DNA of 49,868 nt from Hydrogenophaga sp. (GTDB taxonomy: Bacteria; Pseudomonadota; Gammaproteobacteria; Burkholderiales; Burkholderiaceae_C): the NCBI GenBank assembly GCA_016741995.1, contig JACVCO010000001.1:277501-327368 (forward strand), given 5' to 3'. A program made the position numbers and the translations under genes. The notes under the pieces are model-generated. The model did not search any database. It saw only the letters and a list, made by a program, of their open reading frames with translations, and had not been told where the DNA came from. Below, one piece after another: positions 27,452 through 35,673 of the stretch (positions within the stretch are counted from its first letter, which is position 1; each line of letters starts with the position of its first letter).

Positions 27452-27685
27452 CTCGCGCGTCCAGTCATGCAAGCCCGGGGTGGGCGGGGTCGGGCCGACA
27501 TTATTCCTGCTCACCAGCCGCTGACGGACATGGGCGAGCGGCTGTTGGCGGCACTCGCACATCGCTGAACGGGCGCACCACATTGGCTCTGCAAAGCGGC
27601 CCCTGAGCCCGGCTGGCCAAAGGTCGCGTGAGAGAATCCGCGCGCCCACCGCCCGGTGATGCGCCCTGCAAAACTGCGACGCCCC

Positions 27686-28168
27686 GTGACCACCCCTGCG
27701 CTTTTCACCTTCGGCTACGAGGGCCTGACCATCAACGGGTTCATCGCCCGCTTGAAGGACGCGCGGGTGAACCTGATCGTCGACGTGCGCGAGCTGCCGC
27801 TCTCACGCAAGAAGGGGTTCTCGAAAACCGCGTTCCGCGAGCATCTGGCCGCTGCGGGCATCGGCTATGAGCATCGGCCTGCCCTGGGTTGCCCCAAGCC
27901 CGTGCGAAACCAGTACCGCGAAGACGGCGACTGGGCTGCCTATACCCGCGGCTTCCTGGCCCACCTGGGCACCGTGAATACCGAGGTGCGGAACCTGGCC
28001 ACCACCGCGCGCAAACACCGGGCCTGCCTGGTCTGTTTCGAGGCGGACTTCGGCTTTTGCCACCGCACCTATGTGGCCCGTGCCGTGCGGGCCGCTGGCG
28101 GCCCTGCGGTGCAGCACCTGACGGCTAGAACAGCGCTTGCTGACGCGCCAGCGTCTCTGGCAGCTTAG
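27686..28168 (+). CDS. DUF488 family protein
   Basis: A 160-aa protein of the DUF488 family, with the opening ALFTFGYEGLTINGFI, the central VDVRELPLSRKKGFSK, and the C-terminal LVCFEADFGFCHRTYVA, where paired cysteines and CHR are typical of the family. Function is not established. The GTG at 27686 matches where family members begin; an in-frame ATG at 27659 and GTG at 27656 would add 9–10 residues. The 3' end overlaps the convergent unknown gene by 44 bp. The neighbourhood holds an integrase remnant, so this may be accessory cargo. Confidence 0.8.
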   Translation: MTTPALFTFGYEGLTINGFIARLKDARVNLIVDVRELPLSRKKGFSKTAFREHLAAAGIGYEHRPALGCPKPVRNQYREDGDWAAYTRGFLAHLGTVNTEVRNLATTARKHRACLVCFEADFGFCHRTYVARAVRAAGGPAVQHLTARTALADAPASLAA

Positions 28169-28949
28169 GCGGGTACAGCACGCTCACGATCAGCCATTGC
28201 CCCGGAAAGCGGTGGATGGTCCCCATGAGGAACATGACATCCAGTTCGCTGAACTGAGTGACGAACTTGTGGCGCATCGCCTCCTGCCAGTCCGTGCGGC
28301 GGTGCACATTCCAGTAGAGCGCCCCGGCTTCCCAGTCCACCAGCTTGTGCTTGAACGCCTTCACCCCCTCCCGCGTCTGGCATTCGTAGCGGTAATGGAA
28401 GTCGTGGGGCAGCTTCTTGAGCGTCTTGAGGGTGCGCTGATCCTCCACCGCGTCGAACAAGCTGCCCTGTTGCTGCTCCTGCAACAGCTTGTTCAGTTCA
28501 TCCTCGGTCCAGTCGGGCGAGTCCACGGCCTTGATGTCCAGCCCCAGCAAACGACTCGGCCTCACCAGCCCCAGGGTCGTTCCATTCGCCTGGCGTGAAG
28601 CCTCCAGCGCATCGAACGAATCGAACACCGGCAAACCCTTGATGACCTCGCGGCGCGCGATCCAGTGGTCGCGCGTGGAAAGCGGCTCGCTGTCCACCTC
28701 GATCGTGTCCACCGAAATGCGGTGACTCTCAGGCCGGGCATCGTCCTGCGCGCGGCGCACCCGGGCAGTGATCCACTGCCACTTCCTGAACTGCTGGTCG
28801 TCCTCCACCAGCCGGAACGGCACCGGAAACAAGCGGATCAAGCGCCCGTCGTCGGTCATGCCGGCGACGCAGGAGGTTTCGACGTACCGCGCGCTGGGCG
28901 ACGGGTAGGTCTTGCACAGAATCAGGATGCGTTGGTGGTCTGATGCCAC
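28125..28949 (-). CDS. Protein of unknown function, convergent with DUF488 gene
   Basis: A 274-aa soluble protein starting at GTG 28949 after a strong GGAGGA. The N-terminal part RILILCKTYPSPSARYVETS followed by AGMTDDGRLIRLFPVPFR looks like a conserved small β-rich domain; the centre is acidic and Gln-rich (LNKLLQEQQQGSLFD), and the C-terminus has HYRYECQT, DWEAGALYWN and FLMGTIHRFPGQWLIVS. I do not recognise a named family. There are no signal peptide or membrane segments. The gene shares 44 bp with the convergent DUF488 gene, and its start region directly abuts the integrase remnant. Confidence 0.75.
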   Translation of the reverse strand: MASDHQRILILCKTYPSPSARYVETSCVAGMTDDGRLIRLFPVPFRLVEDDQQFRKWQWITARVRRAQDDARPESHRISVDTIEVDSEPLSTRDHWIARREVIKGLPVFDSFDALEASRQANGTTLGLVRPSRLLGLDIKAVDSPDWTEDELNKLLQEQQQGSLFDAVEDQRTLKTLKKLPHDFHYRYECQTREGVKAFKHKLVDWEAGALYWNVHRRTDWQEAMRHKFVTQFSELDVMFLMGTIHRFPGQWLIVSVLYPPKLPETLARQQALF

Positions 28950-28968
28950 GTTGGTTCCTCCCTGAAAA

Positions 28969-28986
28969 GACCGCTGACATGCGGTC
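28969..28986. repeat. Short perfect inverted repeat at the left edge of the integrase remnant
   Basis: GACCGC–TGACAT–GCGGTC pairs perfectly. It sits just before the point where integrase-like coding begins (about 28989) and just upstream of the unknown gene's start. It could be part of an old recombination site or an operator. Confidence 0.35.
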
Positions 28987-29730
28987 GATTGAAAAGTCGG
29001 TCAAGCCACGGCCTGCTGGTGCACCTGCTGCGCGTCTTCGGGCACATGCCCATCAAGCTGATCGCGCCCATGCACATCCGCGATGTATCTGGACATTCGT
29101 GGCCAAGCCGCCAAGGTACGCGCGAACCGCGAGAAGGCGCTCTTCTCCCACATCTTCAACAAGGCCCGGGAGTGGGGCTACACCACCGCACCGAACCCCT
29201 GCCAAGGCGTCAAGGGGTTCAAGGAAACCGGGCGCGACCGCTATGTCACCGACGACGAGTTCGAGCGCGTAAAGGCCCACGCGCACTTCACCGTGGCCGA
29301 CGCCATGGATCTGGCGCTGCTCACCGGCCAACGGCCCGCGGACGTGCTCAAGATCCAGCGCACCGACATTTGCGATGGTGCCCTCTGGATCGTGCAGAAC
29401 AAGACGGGCGCCCGACTCGGAATCGAGATCACGGGCGAACTGGCGGCCGTCGTCGACAGGATCAACGCTCGGCCACGCCAGGCAATCAGCGCCTTCCTGA
29501 TCCAGGACGAGAAGGGCCACCCCCTCAGCGTGTTCGCACTGCGCTCACGCTTCGACAAGGCGCGCGAGGCGGCAAAGGTGAGCTTTCAGTTTCGAGACAT
29601 CCGGGCCAAGGCCGCGACCGATACAGGCGACTTGGCGCACTCGCAGAAGCTGCTTGCTCACAAGAATCGGGACATGACTGAGCACTATGTTCGAAGACGA
29701 GCGGGCGAGAGAGTCCCGCCACTTAGGTAA
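28977..29730 (+). pseudogene. Truncated, frameshifted tyrosine integrase
   Basis: Integrase-like coding begins near 28989 (LLRVFGHMPIKLIAPMHIRD) and continues in the next frame from 29083 (YLDIRGQAAKVRANREKA), so one extra base lies near 29082–29085. The catalytic part after the shift is otherwise intact: Arg in LLTGQRPADVL, Lys in QNKTGAR, FRDIRAKAATD (Arg replacing the first His of the HxxR box), LLAHKNRDM and the Tyr in TEHYVRR. The arm-binding N-terminal domain is absent; an in-frame stop lies at 28974. The 215-codon downstream frame could still be translated, but a working integrase is unlikely. It marks an old phage or island insertion beside tRNA-Phe. Confidence 0.8.
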
Positions 29731-30442
29731 GACCCCTTTTAGCTTCGGCCTTTGCCGCGCTCAGCGCGACCACTGCAGACAAACTCTCCGCTCTCCGGGC
29801 TCGCGCGACATACCATTCCTTATCGAGGATTCGAAGTAGTTCGAGGAGTGAGTCAACCTCTCCCTCTTCGACATCAACGATCAGGTTGGCATCTCGTTCA
29901 GGATGCGCACCGATGTTTCCAATTCCCTTGAGCCCCATCATTGCTGCATACAGATCAGGGTCGCACTCATCCTTCACTGCTTTTAGCTCGTCGGCCAGGC
30001 GTTCTTTGGAAATTCCCCATCGATCTCGGATCATGCCTTGCAGCGAACGGCGGCAAAGAGTCGCCGCGGCCTTTGGACTAAGGTCCTTTATGAGACACGC
30101 TTCGTCGTAATCGTCCCTCGGAGCTCTCGGTACATGCGCGGAGAGCGGAACTGCAACGCGAGGCTCAAACCGCGAGTAACCAATTCCAACCGGTCGCTCC
30201 CTATCTGTCGTCGCTTTGCCAGTGCGTTCCCCCGACTGGAAGACTTCTGCACTTCCAAACCACGCCCAAACGTCCAAGACATACTTCCCGCAAGCTTTGC
30301 TAGGGCAGCGAATGGCCTTCCATTCGACCACGAACCCTTCGCGACTTGGAGCGGTTCGCATAATCGCCGAACTGGAGATACTCGCGACATCGGCGCCCTG
30401 CAGTGTTGCTGTCGTCCCGCAGTGTGGACAGATCCAAGACAA
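29723..30442 (-). CDS. DUF4145 domain-containing protein with N-terminal zinc ribbon
   Basis: A 239-aa soluble protein. Cysteine pairs CPHCGT and CPSKACG in the first 52 residues form a likely zinc ribbon; the DUF4145 domain follows, with SPKAAATLCRRSLQGMIRD and GIGNIGAHPERDAN. DUF4145 is known as a helical domain fused to type I restriction subunits and as a stand-alone gene in accessory regions. The start is TTG 30442, six bases after AAGGAG. Base composition is visibly lower in GC than surrounding genes, suggesting transfer. It overlaps the integrase remnant's end by 8 bp. Function unknown. Confidence 0.82.
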   Translation of the reverse strand: MSWICPHCGTTATLQGADVASISSSAIMRTAPSREGFVVEWKAIRCPSKACGKYVLDVWAWFGSAEVFQSGERTGKATTDRERPVGIGYSRFEPRVAVPLSAHVPRAPRDDYDEACLIKDLSPKAAATLCRRSLQGMIRDRWGISKERLADELKAVKDECDPDLYAAMMGLKGIGNIGAHPERDANLIVDVEEGEVDSLLELLRILDKEWYVARARRAESLSAVVALSAAKAEAKRGLT

Positions 30443-30484
30443 TTCGGTCTCCTTGGCTCCTTTGTAGAAGGAGCCATCGAATTG

Positions 30485-30521
30485 TAGAAACGCCCCAGAA
30501 CCCTGACCGGGCGCTGGGGCG
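30485..30521 (-). terminator. Probable terminator of tRNA-Phe
   Basis: CGCCCCAG (30491–30498) pairs perfectly with CTGGGGCG (30514–30521). On the minus strand the hairpin lies 9 bp after the tRNA 3' end and is followed by TTTCTACAATT. Confidence 0.6.
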
Positions 30522-30530
30522 CGTAAATCT

Positions 30531-30606
30531 TGGTGGCCTGGGGCGGAATCGAACCACCGACACGCGGATTTTCAATCCGCTGCTCTACCAACTGAGCTAC
30601 CGGGCC
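30531..30606 (-). tRNA. tRNA-Phe (anticodon GAA)
   Basis: A 76-nt tRNA read on the minus strand. It starts GGCCCGGTAGCTCAG, has the anticodon loop TTGAAAA (GAA, phenylalanine) on a GCGGA/TCCGC stem, the T-arm GGTTCGATTCC, and an encoded CCA end. The acceptor stem GGCCCGG pairs with CCAGGCC allowing one G-T pair. A likely −10 TATACT lies about 15 nt upstream. tRNA-Phe genes are common integration targets, and an integrase remnant lies 800 bp downstream. Confidence 0.97.
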
Positions 30607-30620
30607 TGGGAAAGACCGCG

Positions 30621-30626
30621 AGTATA
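30621..30626 (-). promoter_or_regulatory. Probable −10 box of tRNA-Phe
   Basis: TATACT on the minus strand, 14 nt before the tRNA 5' end. No good −35 is seen at 16–18 nt spacing. Confidence 0.4.
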
Positions 30627-30644
30627 GCAGTTCGGTGGCAGGCC

Positions 30645-31367
30645 TCAGCCGAACTGGCCCCGCTTGGCGCGGGCGAGGTCGACGCCGAGTTGCTTGAGTT
30701 TGCGGTAGAGGTGGGTGCGCTCCAGGCCGGTCTTTTCGGCCACGCGGGTCATGGAGCCGGACTCCTTGGCCAGGTGGTATTCGAAGTAGGCCTTCTCGAA
30801 TTCGTCGCGCGCTTCGCGCAACGGGCTGTCGAGGTTGAAGGTCTGTTGCGGCTGCGGGCCCACGGGCATGGTGGACAGGCTCACGCCATTGACGTGCGGC
30901 ACACCGATGACGGCCTGGTGGGTGGTCATGGCCTCTTCCACCGTGTACTCGGCACCGCCGACGCGCGCGGGCACCAGCAGCGGCATGGTGGCCTTGGGCG
31001 GCACGGCCTTGTTCAGGCCCTGGTCGACGGCCTTGAGCAGCTTCTGCAGCGTGATGGGCTTTTCGAGGAAGGCGCTGGCACCGATGCGCGTGGCCTCGAC
31101 AGCGGTGTCGATGGTGGCGTGGCCGCTCATCATGATCACGGGCATGGTGAGCATGCCGCTGCTGGACCATTCCTTCAGCAGCGTGACGCCGTCGGTGTCG
31201 GGCATCCAGATGTCGAGCAGAACGAGATCGGGGCGCAGCTGCTGGCGCACGTTGCGGGCCTGGGCCGCGTTCTCCGCGAGTTCGACGGTGTGGCCTTCGT
31301 CGTTGAGGATTTCGGACAGCAGATCCCTGATGCCGTGTTCGTCGTCAACCACCAGAATCGTTGCCAT
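30645..31367 (-). CDS. NtrX-like response regulator lacking the AAA+ domain
   Basis: A 240-aa regulator. The receiver (1–120) has VVDDEHG, phosphoacceptor Asp52 in LVLLDIWMPD and Lys103 in FLEKPIT. About 70 residues of linker (VPPKATMPLLVP…) take the place of the sigma-54 AAA+ domain, and a Fis-type helix-turn-helix closes the protein (EKTGLERTHLYRKLKQLGVD, about 208–227). It lies 27 bp after the NtrY-like kinase, its probable partner. Without AAA+ it cannot activate sigma-54 polymerase in the standard way, so it may act as a repressor, a simple activator or a phosphate sink. Confidence 0.9.
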   Translation of the reverse strand: MATILVVDDEHGIRDLLSEILNDEGHTVELAENAAQARNVRQQLRPDLVLLDIWMPDTDGVTLLKEWSSSGMLTMPVIMMSGHATIDTAVEATRIGASAFLEKPITLQKLLKAVDQGLNKAVPPKATMPLLVPARVGGAEYTVEEAMTTHQAVIGVPHVNGVSLSTMPVGPQPQQTFNLDSPLREARDEFEKAYFEYHLAKESGSMTRVAEKTGLERTHLYRKLKQLGVDLARAKRGQFG

Positions 31368-31394
31368 GCGTGCGGAGTCCCTCGGGGTCTGTTG

Positions 31395-33638
31395 TCAATC
31401 TGCAACTGCGAATGATAACGACACTTGCGCGCCGATGACGCGCCCTTCCGTCATCCGATTGGCAAGATCCACGCGGCCGCCGTGCTCGTCCATGATTTTC
31501 TTGACCACGGCCAGGCCCAGCCCGGTGCCCTTGGCCTTGGTCGTGACGTAAGGCTCGAAGGCCCGCTTGAGGATGTTCTCGGCAAAGCCGGGGCCGCTGT
31601 CGAGGACGACCAGGCGCACCCACTGGCCGCTGTCGGAGCGGCGGGTGCGCAGCATCACCTCGGCGCCGGGCTGGCCGGCCATGGCGTCCTGCGCGTTCTG
31701 CACCAGGTTGTGGATGAGTTGGCGCAGTTGCTGCGCGTCGGCACGGGCCTTGGGCAGGTCTTCGGCGAGTTCGCAGCGCACAGGCACGGCGGCGTGCTCG
31801 TAGAGACCGATCGTGTCGCGCACAGCGGCGTTGATGTCCAGCGGCGCGAGCTGGGCCGAGGGCAGGCGCGCGTAGTCGCGGAACTCGTTGACGAGGCGCT
31901 TCATGGCGTCGACCTGGTCGCCGATGGTGCGCACGGACTTGGTGAGCAGCGCCTGCTCGGTGGGCTGCAGCTTGCCGTCGAGCTTCATGGCCAGGCGCTC
32001 GGCCGAGAGCTGGATGGGTGTGAGCGGGTTCTTGATTTCGTGCGCGAGGCGGCGCGCAACCTCGCCCCAGGCCTTGGCGCGCTGTGCCGAGACGACCTCG
32101 CTGACATCGTCGAACACCAGCAGGCGTTCGTTGTGGGGCAGCAGCGCGCCGCGCGCGATGAGGGTGATCGATTCGTCAAAGGGCGATTGGCCGTCGGCGC
32201 TGAGCTCGAAGGACTGCAGCCAGTAGCCGCCTTCGTGTGGGGTGTCTTCGGCAAGAAAGCGGTCGAACTGCTGCAGCACACCGGCGGCCAGCGCCTCCAG
32301 GCCCGGCACCTCGTTGATGGGTTCGCCCAGGTGCACGTTGAGCGGCGCGTGCAGGATGCGCGCGGCGCCGGGGTTGGCGCTCACCAGACGGCCCTGCTCG
32401 TCGAACACGACGACACCGGCGGTGAGGTTGTCGAGGATGGTCTGCAGGTTCTCGCGCGCGGCGTCCACCTGGGTCATGCTGTGCTGCACCGCCTCGCGCG
32501 CATCGGAGAGGTCCTGCGTCATGTGCGCGAAGGTGCGCGTGAGGCCGGCAAGCTCGTCGCGCGCGGGCAGTGCGGCCTTGGGCGTGAGGTTGCCCGCGGC
32601 CACCTCGCGCATGCCTTCGGCCAGCACGATGAGCGGGCGAATGAGCTGGTTGCCCAGCAAGACCGCGAGCAGCACGGCACCGAACACGGCCAGGAAGAGC
32701 GCGAGCGTGAGCGTGCCGATGTACATGCTGCGCAGGCCTTCGCGCGCCAGGGCGCGCTCCTGGTACTCGCGGTTGGCGGCCTGCACGGCGAGCGCGTCGA
32801 CGATGAGGGTGGAGGGCAGCGGGACGACCACCTGCAGGTAACGCGGCTCGGCATCGAAGGTGAAGCTGGGCGGGTTCACGAGCGCAAGCACCTTCACGCG
32901 CGCGTGGCTGGCGGCCAGCGCGGCCTGCAGCTCACCGCCGTCGGCGTCTTCCAGGCCTTCGATCTGCGCCAGCACGCGGTTGGTGCGCACATTGCGCAGC
33001 GTGGCGGGGCCCGGGCGTTCGGGGGCGAGGTCGAACCGCGAGCTGCCGGCGCTGCCCAGGGGTTGGCCGGCGGCGCTGAAGAGCACCACGTCGGTGGCGC
33101 CGAGTTGTTCGCGCACGCGATCGAGCGCGAACACGGCGCTGCTGTTGCCCTGGCGGGCCAGGCCGTCGGCGGCCAGCCGCGTCTTGCTCGCGGCGTCGGC
33201 GGTGAGGGTGTCGAGCGTGGTGCGCCCGAGGTTGAGGCCGGCGGTGAGCGCCGTCTCCACGCGCACGTCGAACCAGCTTTCGATGGAACGCGCCACGAAC
33301 TGGTACGAGACGGTGTAGATCAGCAACCCGGGCAGGATGCCGACCAGCCCGATGGTGGCCGCGAGCTTGACGAGCAACTGGCTGCCGAACTTGCCGCGCT
33401 TGAGCCGCAGCGCCAGGCGCGCACCCAGCCACAGGATGACCAGGCCCAGCCCAGCGGCCGCGGCCACATTGATGGACACCAGCAGCGCGAAATTGCGTTC
33501 GTAGAACTCGCTGTTGCGCGTGGCCAGCGTGAGCAGGAACAGCAACACCATGCCCAGGCCGGTCATGAAGATCAGGCCGGCGACCACCGCCCAGCGCAGG
33601 GCGGCGGGCTTGGGGGCGTGCGGTTGCAGGGGGTTCAC
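31395..33638 (-). CDS. NtrY-like membrane sensor histidine kinase
   Basis: A 747-aa kinase. Helices near 15–40, 48–70 and 85–110 precede a periplasmic sensor, then another helix near 310, a HAMP linker (NQLIRPLIVLAEGMREVA), a PAS domain (TILDNLTAGVVVFDEQGRL), the HisKA His in EVARRLAHEIKNPLTPIQLS, and HATPase motifs LIHNLVQNAQDAM, DSGPGFAE and GTGLGLAVVKK. This order matches NtrY. The start is GTG 33638, with no strong ribosome binding site, 15 bp after the DUF4390 stop. It forms an operon with the downstream regulator and upstream rsmB. Signal unknown; nitrogen or envelope status is plausible. Confidence 0.9.
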   Translation of the reverse strand: MNPLQPHAPKPAALRWAVVAGLIFMTGLGMVLLFLLTLATRNSEFYERNFALLVSINVAAAAGLGLVILWLGARLALRLKRGKFGSQLLVKLAATIGLVGILPGLLIYTVSYQFVARSIESWFDVRVETALTAGLNLGRTTLDTLTADAASKTRLAADGLARQGNSSAVFALDRVREQLGATDVVLFSAAGQPLGSAGSSRFDLAPERPGPATLRNVRTNRVLAQIEGLEDADGGELQAALAASHARVKVLALVNPPSFTFDAEPRYLQVVVPLPSTLIVDALAVQAANREYQERALAREGLRSMYIGTLTLALFLAVFGAVLLAVLLGNQLIRPLIVLAEGMREVAAGNLTPKAALPARDELAGLTRTFAHMTQDLSDAREAVQHSMTQVDAARENLQTILDNLTAGVVVFDEQGRLVSANPGAARILHAPLNVHLGEPINEVPGLEALAAGVLQQFDRFLAEDTPHEGGYWLQSFELSADGQSPFDESITLIARGALLPHNERLLVFDDVSEVVSAQRAKAWGEVARRLAHEIKNPLTPIQLSAERLAMKLDGKLQPTEQALLTKSVRTIGDQVDAMKRLVNEFRDYARLPSAQLAPLDINAAVRDTIGLYEHAAVPVRCELAEDLPKARADAQQLRQLIHNLVQNAQDAMAGQPGAEVMLRTRRSDSGQWVRLVVLDSGPGFAENILKRAFEPYVTTKAKGTGLGLAVVKKIMDEHGGRVDLANRMTEGRVIGAQVSLSFAVAD

Positions 33639-33653
33639 GGCATGGGCGGGCGC

Positions 33654-34361
33654 TCAGCGCCCTGGCGGTTCGGCCGGCTCGCCGCCGGGCGCGCTCGCGG
33701 CCCGCGCTTCGGGCGGCGCATCCGGCGTGGCGGCGTTGGGTACACGCATCTCCTGCTCCAGCGCCACGGCCCACTCGGCCTGCGAGCCGAGCCCGATCTG
33801 GAACGGCCGCGGCAGCAGTGTGAGATCGAGCCGGAAATCGAACACGACGTAGTGCTCGGCACCGGAGTCGAGCTGGCTGGCCTCGGCCAGCCGCCAACGC
33901 GAAACGCGGGCAACGGCGGCCAGCGCCTCTTCGAGGGTGTCGTGCGTCTGGTGCAGCGCGTACTGCAGGCCGGCCCCGGCGCTGCCGCCGGGTTCGGTGG
34001 AGGTGCTCACGCGCCACAGCCGGGTCAGCGGCTGGTAGGCCAGGCGCAGCACGCGGCGCTGGGACACCACGCGCCGGTCGGTCCAGTACCAGCGCTCGCG
34101 GTACACGCTGGACTCCCACACGAAATACAGCGGCACGCCTTTGAGCAGTGCGTCCTGCACCGCCCCGTGCGGGGTGAAGGCCAGGCGTGCGTCGAGGTAC
34201 AGGGCTTCGGGTGTGCGCTGCAGCAGGAACTGCCGCAATTCGGGTGGCTGCGCCCAGGCCAGCACGGGCCACAACAGCAGCCCCAGCAGCGCGGCGCGCA
34301 GCCAGCGCCCCCAGCCGCCATGGCCCGGGCGGGCCCGCTCAGCGGGGGCGGGCCTTGTCAA
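33654..34361 (-). CDS. DUF4390 domain-containing exported protein
   Basis: A protein of about 235 aa with an N-terminal hydrophobic segment (LRAALLGLLLWPVLAWAQ) that looks like a signal peptide, followed by a DUF4390 domain: RRVLRLAYQPLTRLWRVST and the β-rich VVFDFRLDLTLLPRPFQIG. DUF4390 genes commonly sit between rsmB and ntrY-like genes in this group of bacteria, as here. No in-frame ATG exists; TTG at 34361, inside the end of rsmB, is the best start visible, giving an overlap of about 23 bp. Function unknown, probably periplasmic. Confidence 0.75.
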   Translation of the reverse strand: MTRPAPAERARPGHGGWGRWLRAALLGLLLWPVLAWAQPPELRQFLLQRTPEALYLDARLAFTPHGAVQDALLKGVPLYFVWESSVYRERWYWTDRRVVSQRRVLRLAYQPLTRLWRVSTSTEPGGSAGAGLQYALHQTHDTLEEALAAVARVSRWRLAEASQLDSGAEHYVVFDFRLDLTLLPRPFQIGLGSQAEWAVALEQEMRVPNAATPDAPPEARAASAPGGEPAEPPGR

Positions 34362-35673
34362 AGCTGGCGTAGAAAAAGCCGTCCGGTCCACCCGAACGAT
34401 TGTCGTTGAACTCCCCCTGGGTACCCGGAAGACCCGGGAACAGGTGGCCCGGCGCAGGGGCTGGCCGGGCGTCGGTGTGGCGCTGAAGGAACGCTTGCGC
34501 CTGATCGCTGCCTTCGGCGCGGAACACCGAGCACGTGGCGTAGACCAGCCGGCCGCCGGGGCGCAGCAGCGGCCACAGCGCGTCCAGCAGCGTGCGCTGG
34601 GTCTGCGCGAGCGCAGCCACGTCGCTTTCGCGGCGCAGCCAGCGCACGTCGGGGTGGCGGCGCACGATGCCCGACGCGGTGCAGGGTGCGTCGAGCAGGA
34701 TGGCGTCGAAGGGCCTGTCATCCCACCAGGAGCCGGGCTGCGCGGCGTCGGCACAGCGCACATCGGCCACCAGGCCCAGTCGCCGCAGGGTGTCGGCGAT
34801 GCGTTCGCAGCGCAAGGGGTCGACGTCGAGCGCCAGCAGGTCGGCGTCGATGCGCTCGAGCAGGTGCGCCGTTTTGCCGCCAGGGGCGGCGCAGGCGTCC
34901 AGCAGGCGCGGCCGCGCGGACCCGGGATCGCCCTGCAGCAGCAGCGGCGCGGCGTGTTGGGCGGCTTCGTCCTGCACGGAGCACCACCCCTCGGCAAAAC
35001 CGGGCAGTTGCTCCACGGGCAGCGCGCGCGCGAGCTCCAGGCCGTCCTCGCCCACGAACCGGCTGGCCACGCCCTGTTGCATGAGGGCCGCGGCAACGGC
35101 CTCGCGCGTGCTGCGGCGGCGGTTGATGCGCAGCGTCATCGGCCCGGCGCGGTTGTTGGCGCGCAGGATGGCCTGCCAGTGGTCGGGGTGGTCGCGCTGC
35201 AGGCGCTCGATCCACCACCGGGGGTGGTTCCACTGGGCCACCGGGTCCTGCGCGATCGCGGCGCGCAGCGCATCGGCTTCGCGCAGGTAACGGCGCAGGC
35301 AGGCGTTGAGGAAACCGGCCTGGCGCTGCCAGCGCTTGTCCTGGCGCGCGGCGCGCACGGCCTGATCGACCACCGTGTGCGCGGGATAGCTCACCCCGGG
35401 GGCGTGCGGCGCCGCCAGCAAGGCCAGCGCGGCGCACAGCAGGGCGCGCAGTGGCGGGGCCGGTGCGCGATCGGCCAGCCCCTCGACCAGCGCCTCGCAG
35501 GCCCCGAGTTCGCGCAGCGTGTGAAAGGCCAAGGCCTGCACACCCGCGCGCAGCGACGAGGGCACGGCCGCGAGTGCGTCGTTCAGCGAGCGCCCCTGGC
35601 GCACCGCCAGCACCGCCTGCGCCACGTGGGCGAGCTGTTCGCTCAACGCGGGTGCCCGTGCCGCGGTGTTCAT
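34339..35673 (-). CDS. rsmB: 16S rRNA (cytosine-967-C5)-methyltransferase RsmB
   Basis: A 444-aa enzyme. The N-terminal NusB-like RNA-binding domain covers about 1–150 (VNQAV-type helices, QAGFLNACLRRYLRE). The catalytic domain has the SAM-binding LLDACAAPGGKTAHLLE, ILLDAPCTASGIVRRHPD with the first Cys, and LVYATCSVFRAEG with the catalytic Cys. It modifies C967 of 16S rRNA. Its ATG overlaps the upstream peptidase stop by ATGA at 35670–35673, and a DUF4390 gene overlaps its end. Confidence 0.95.
   Translation of the reverse strand: MNTAARAPALSEQLAHVAQAVLAVRQGRSLNDALAAVPSSLRAGVQALAFHTLRELGACEALVEGLADRAPAPPLRALLCAALALLAAPHAPGVSYPAHTVVDQAVRAARQDKRWQRQAGFLNACLRRYLREADALRAAIAQDPVAQWNHPRWWIERLQRDHPDHWQAILRANNRAGPMTLRINRRRSTREAVAAALMQQGVASRFVGEDGLELARALPVEQLPGFAEGWCSVQDEAAQHAAPLLLQGDPGSARPRLLDACAAPGGKTAHLLERIDADLLALDVDPLRCERIADTLRRLGLVADVRCADAAQPGSWWDDRPFDAILLDAPCTASGIVRRHPDVRWLRRESDVAALAQTQRTLLDALWPLLRPGGRLVYATCSVFRAEGSDQAQAFLQRHTDARPAPAPGHLFPGLPGTQGEFNDNRSGGPDGFFYASFDKARPR

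Noticed and set aside
28125..28949. Naming the 274-aa protein as a nuclease or toxin
   Set aside because: No catalytic motif of a known nuclease or toxin family is visible; it is left as unknown.
28977..30606. Intact prophage or integrative element
   Set aside because: Only a truncated, frameshifted integrase is present; no structural, replication or excision genes, and no direct repeat of the tRNA-Phe end was found by eye.
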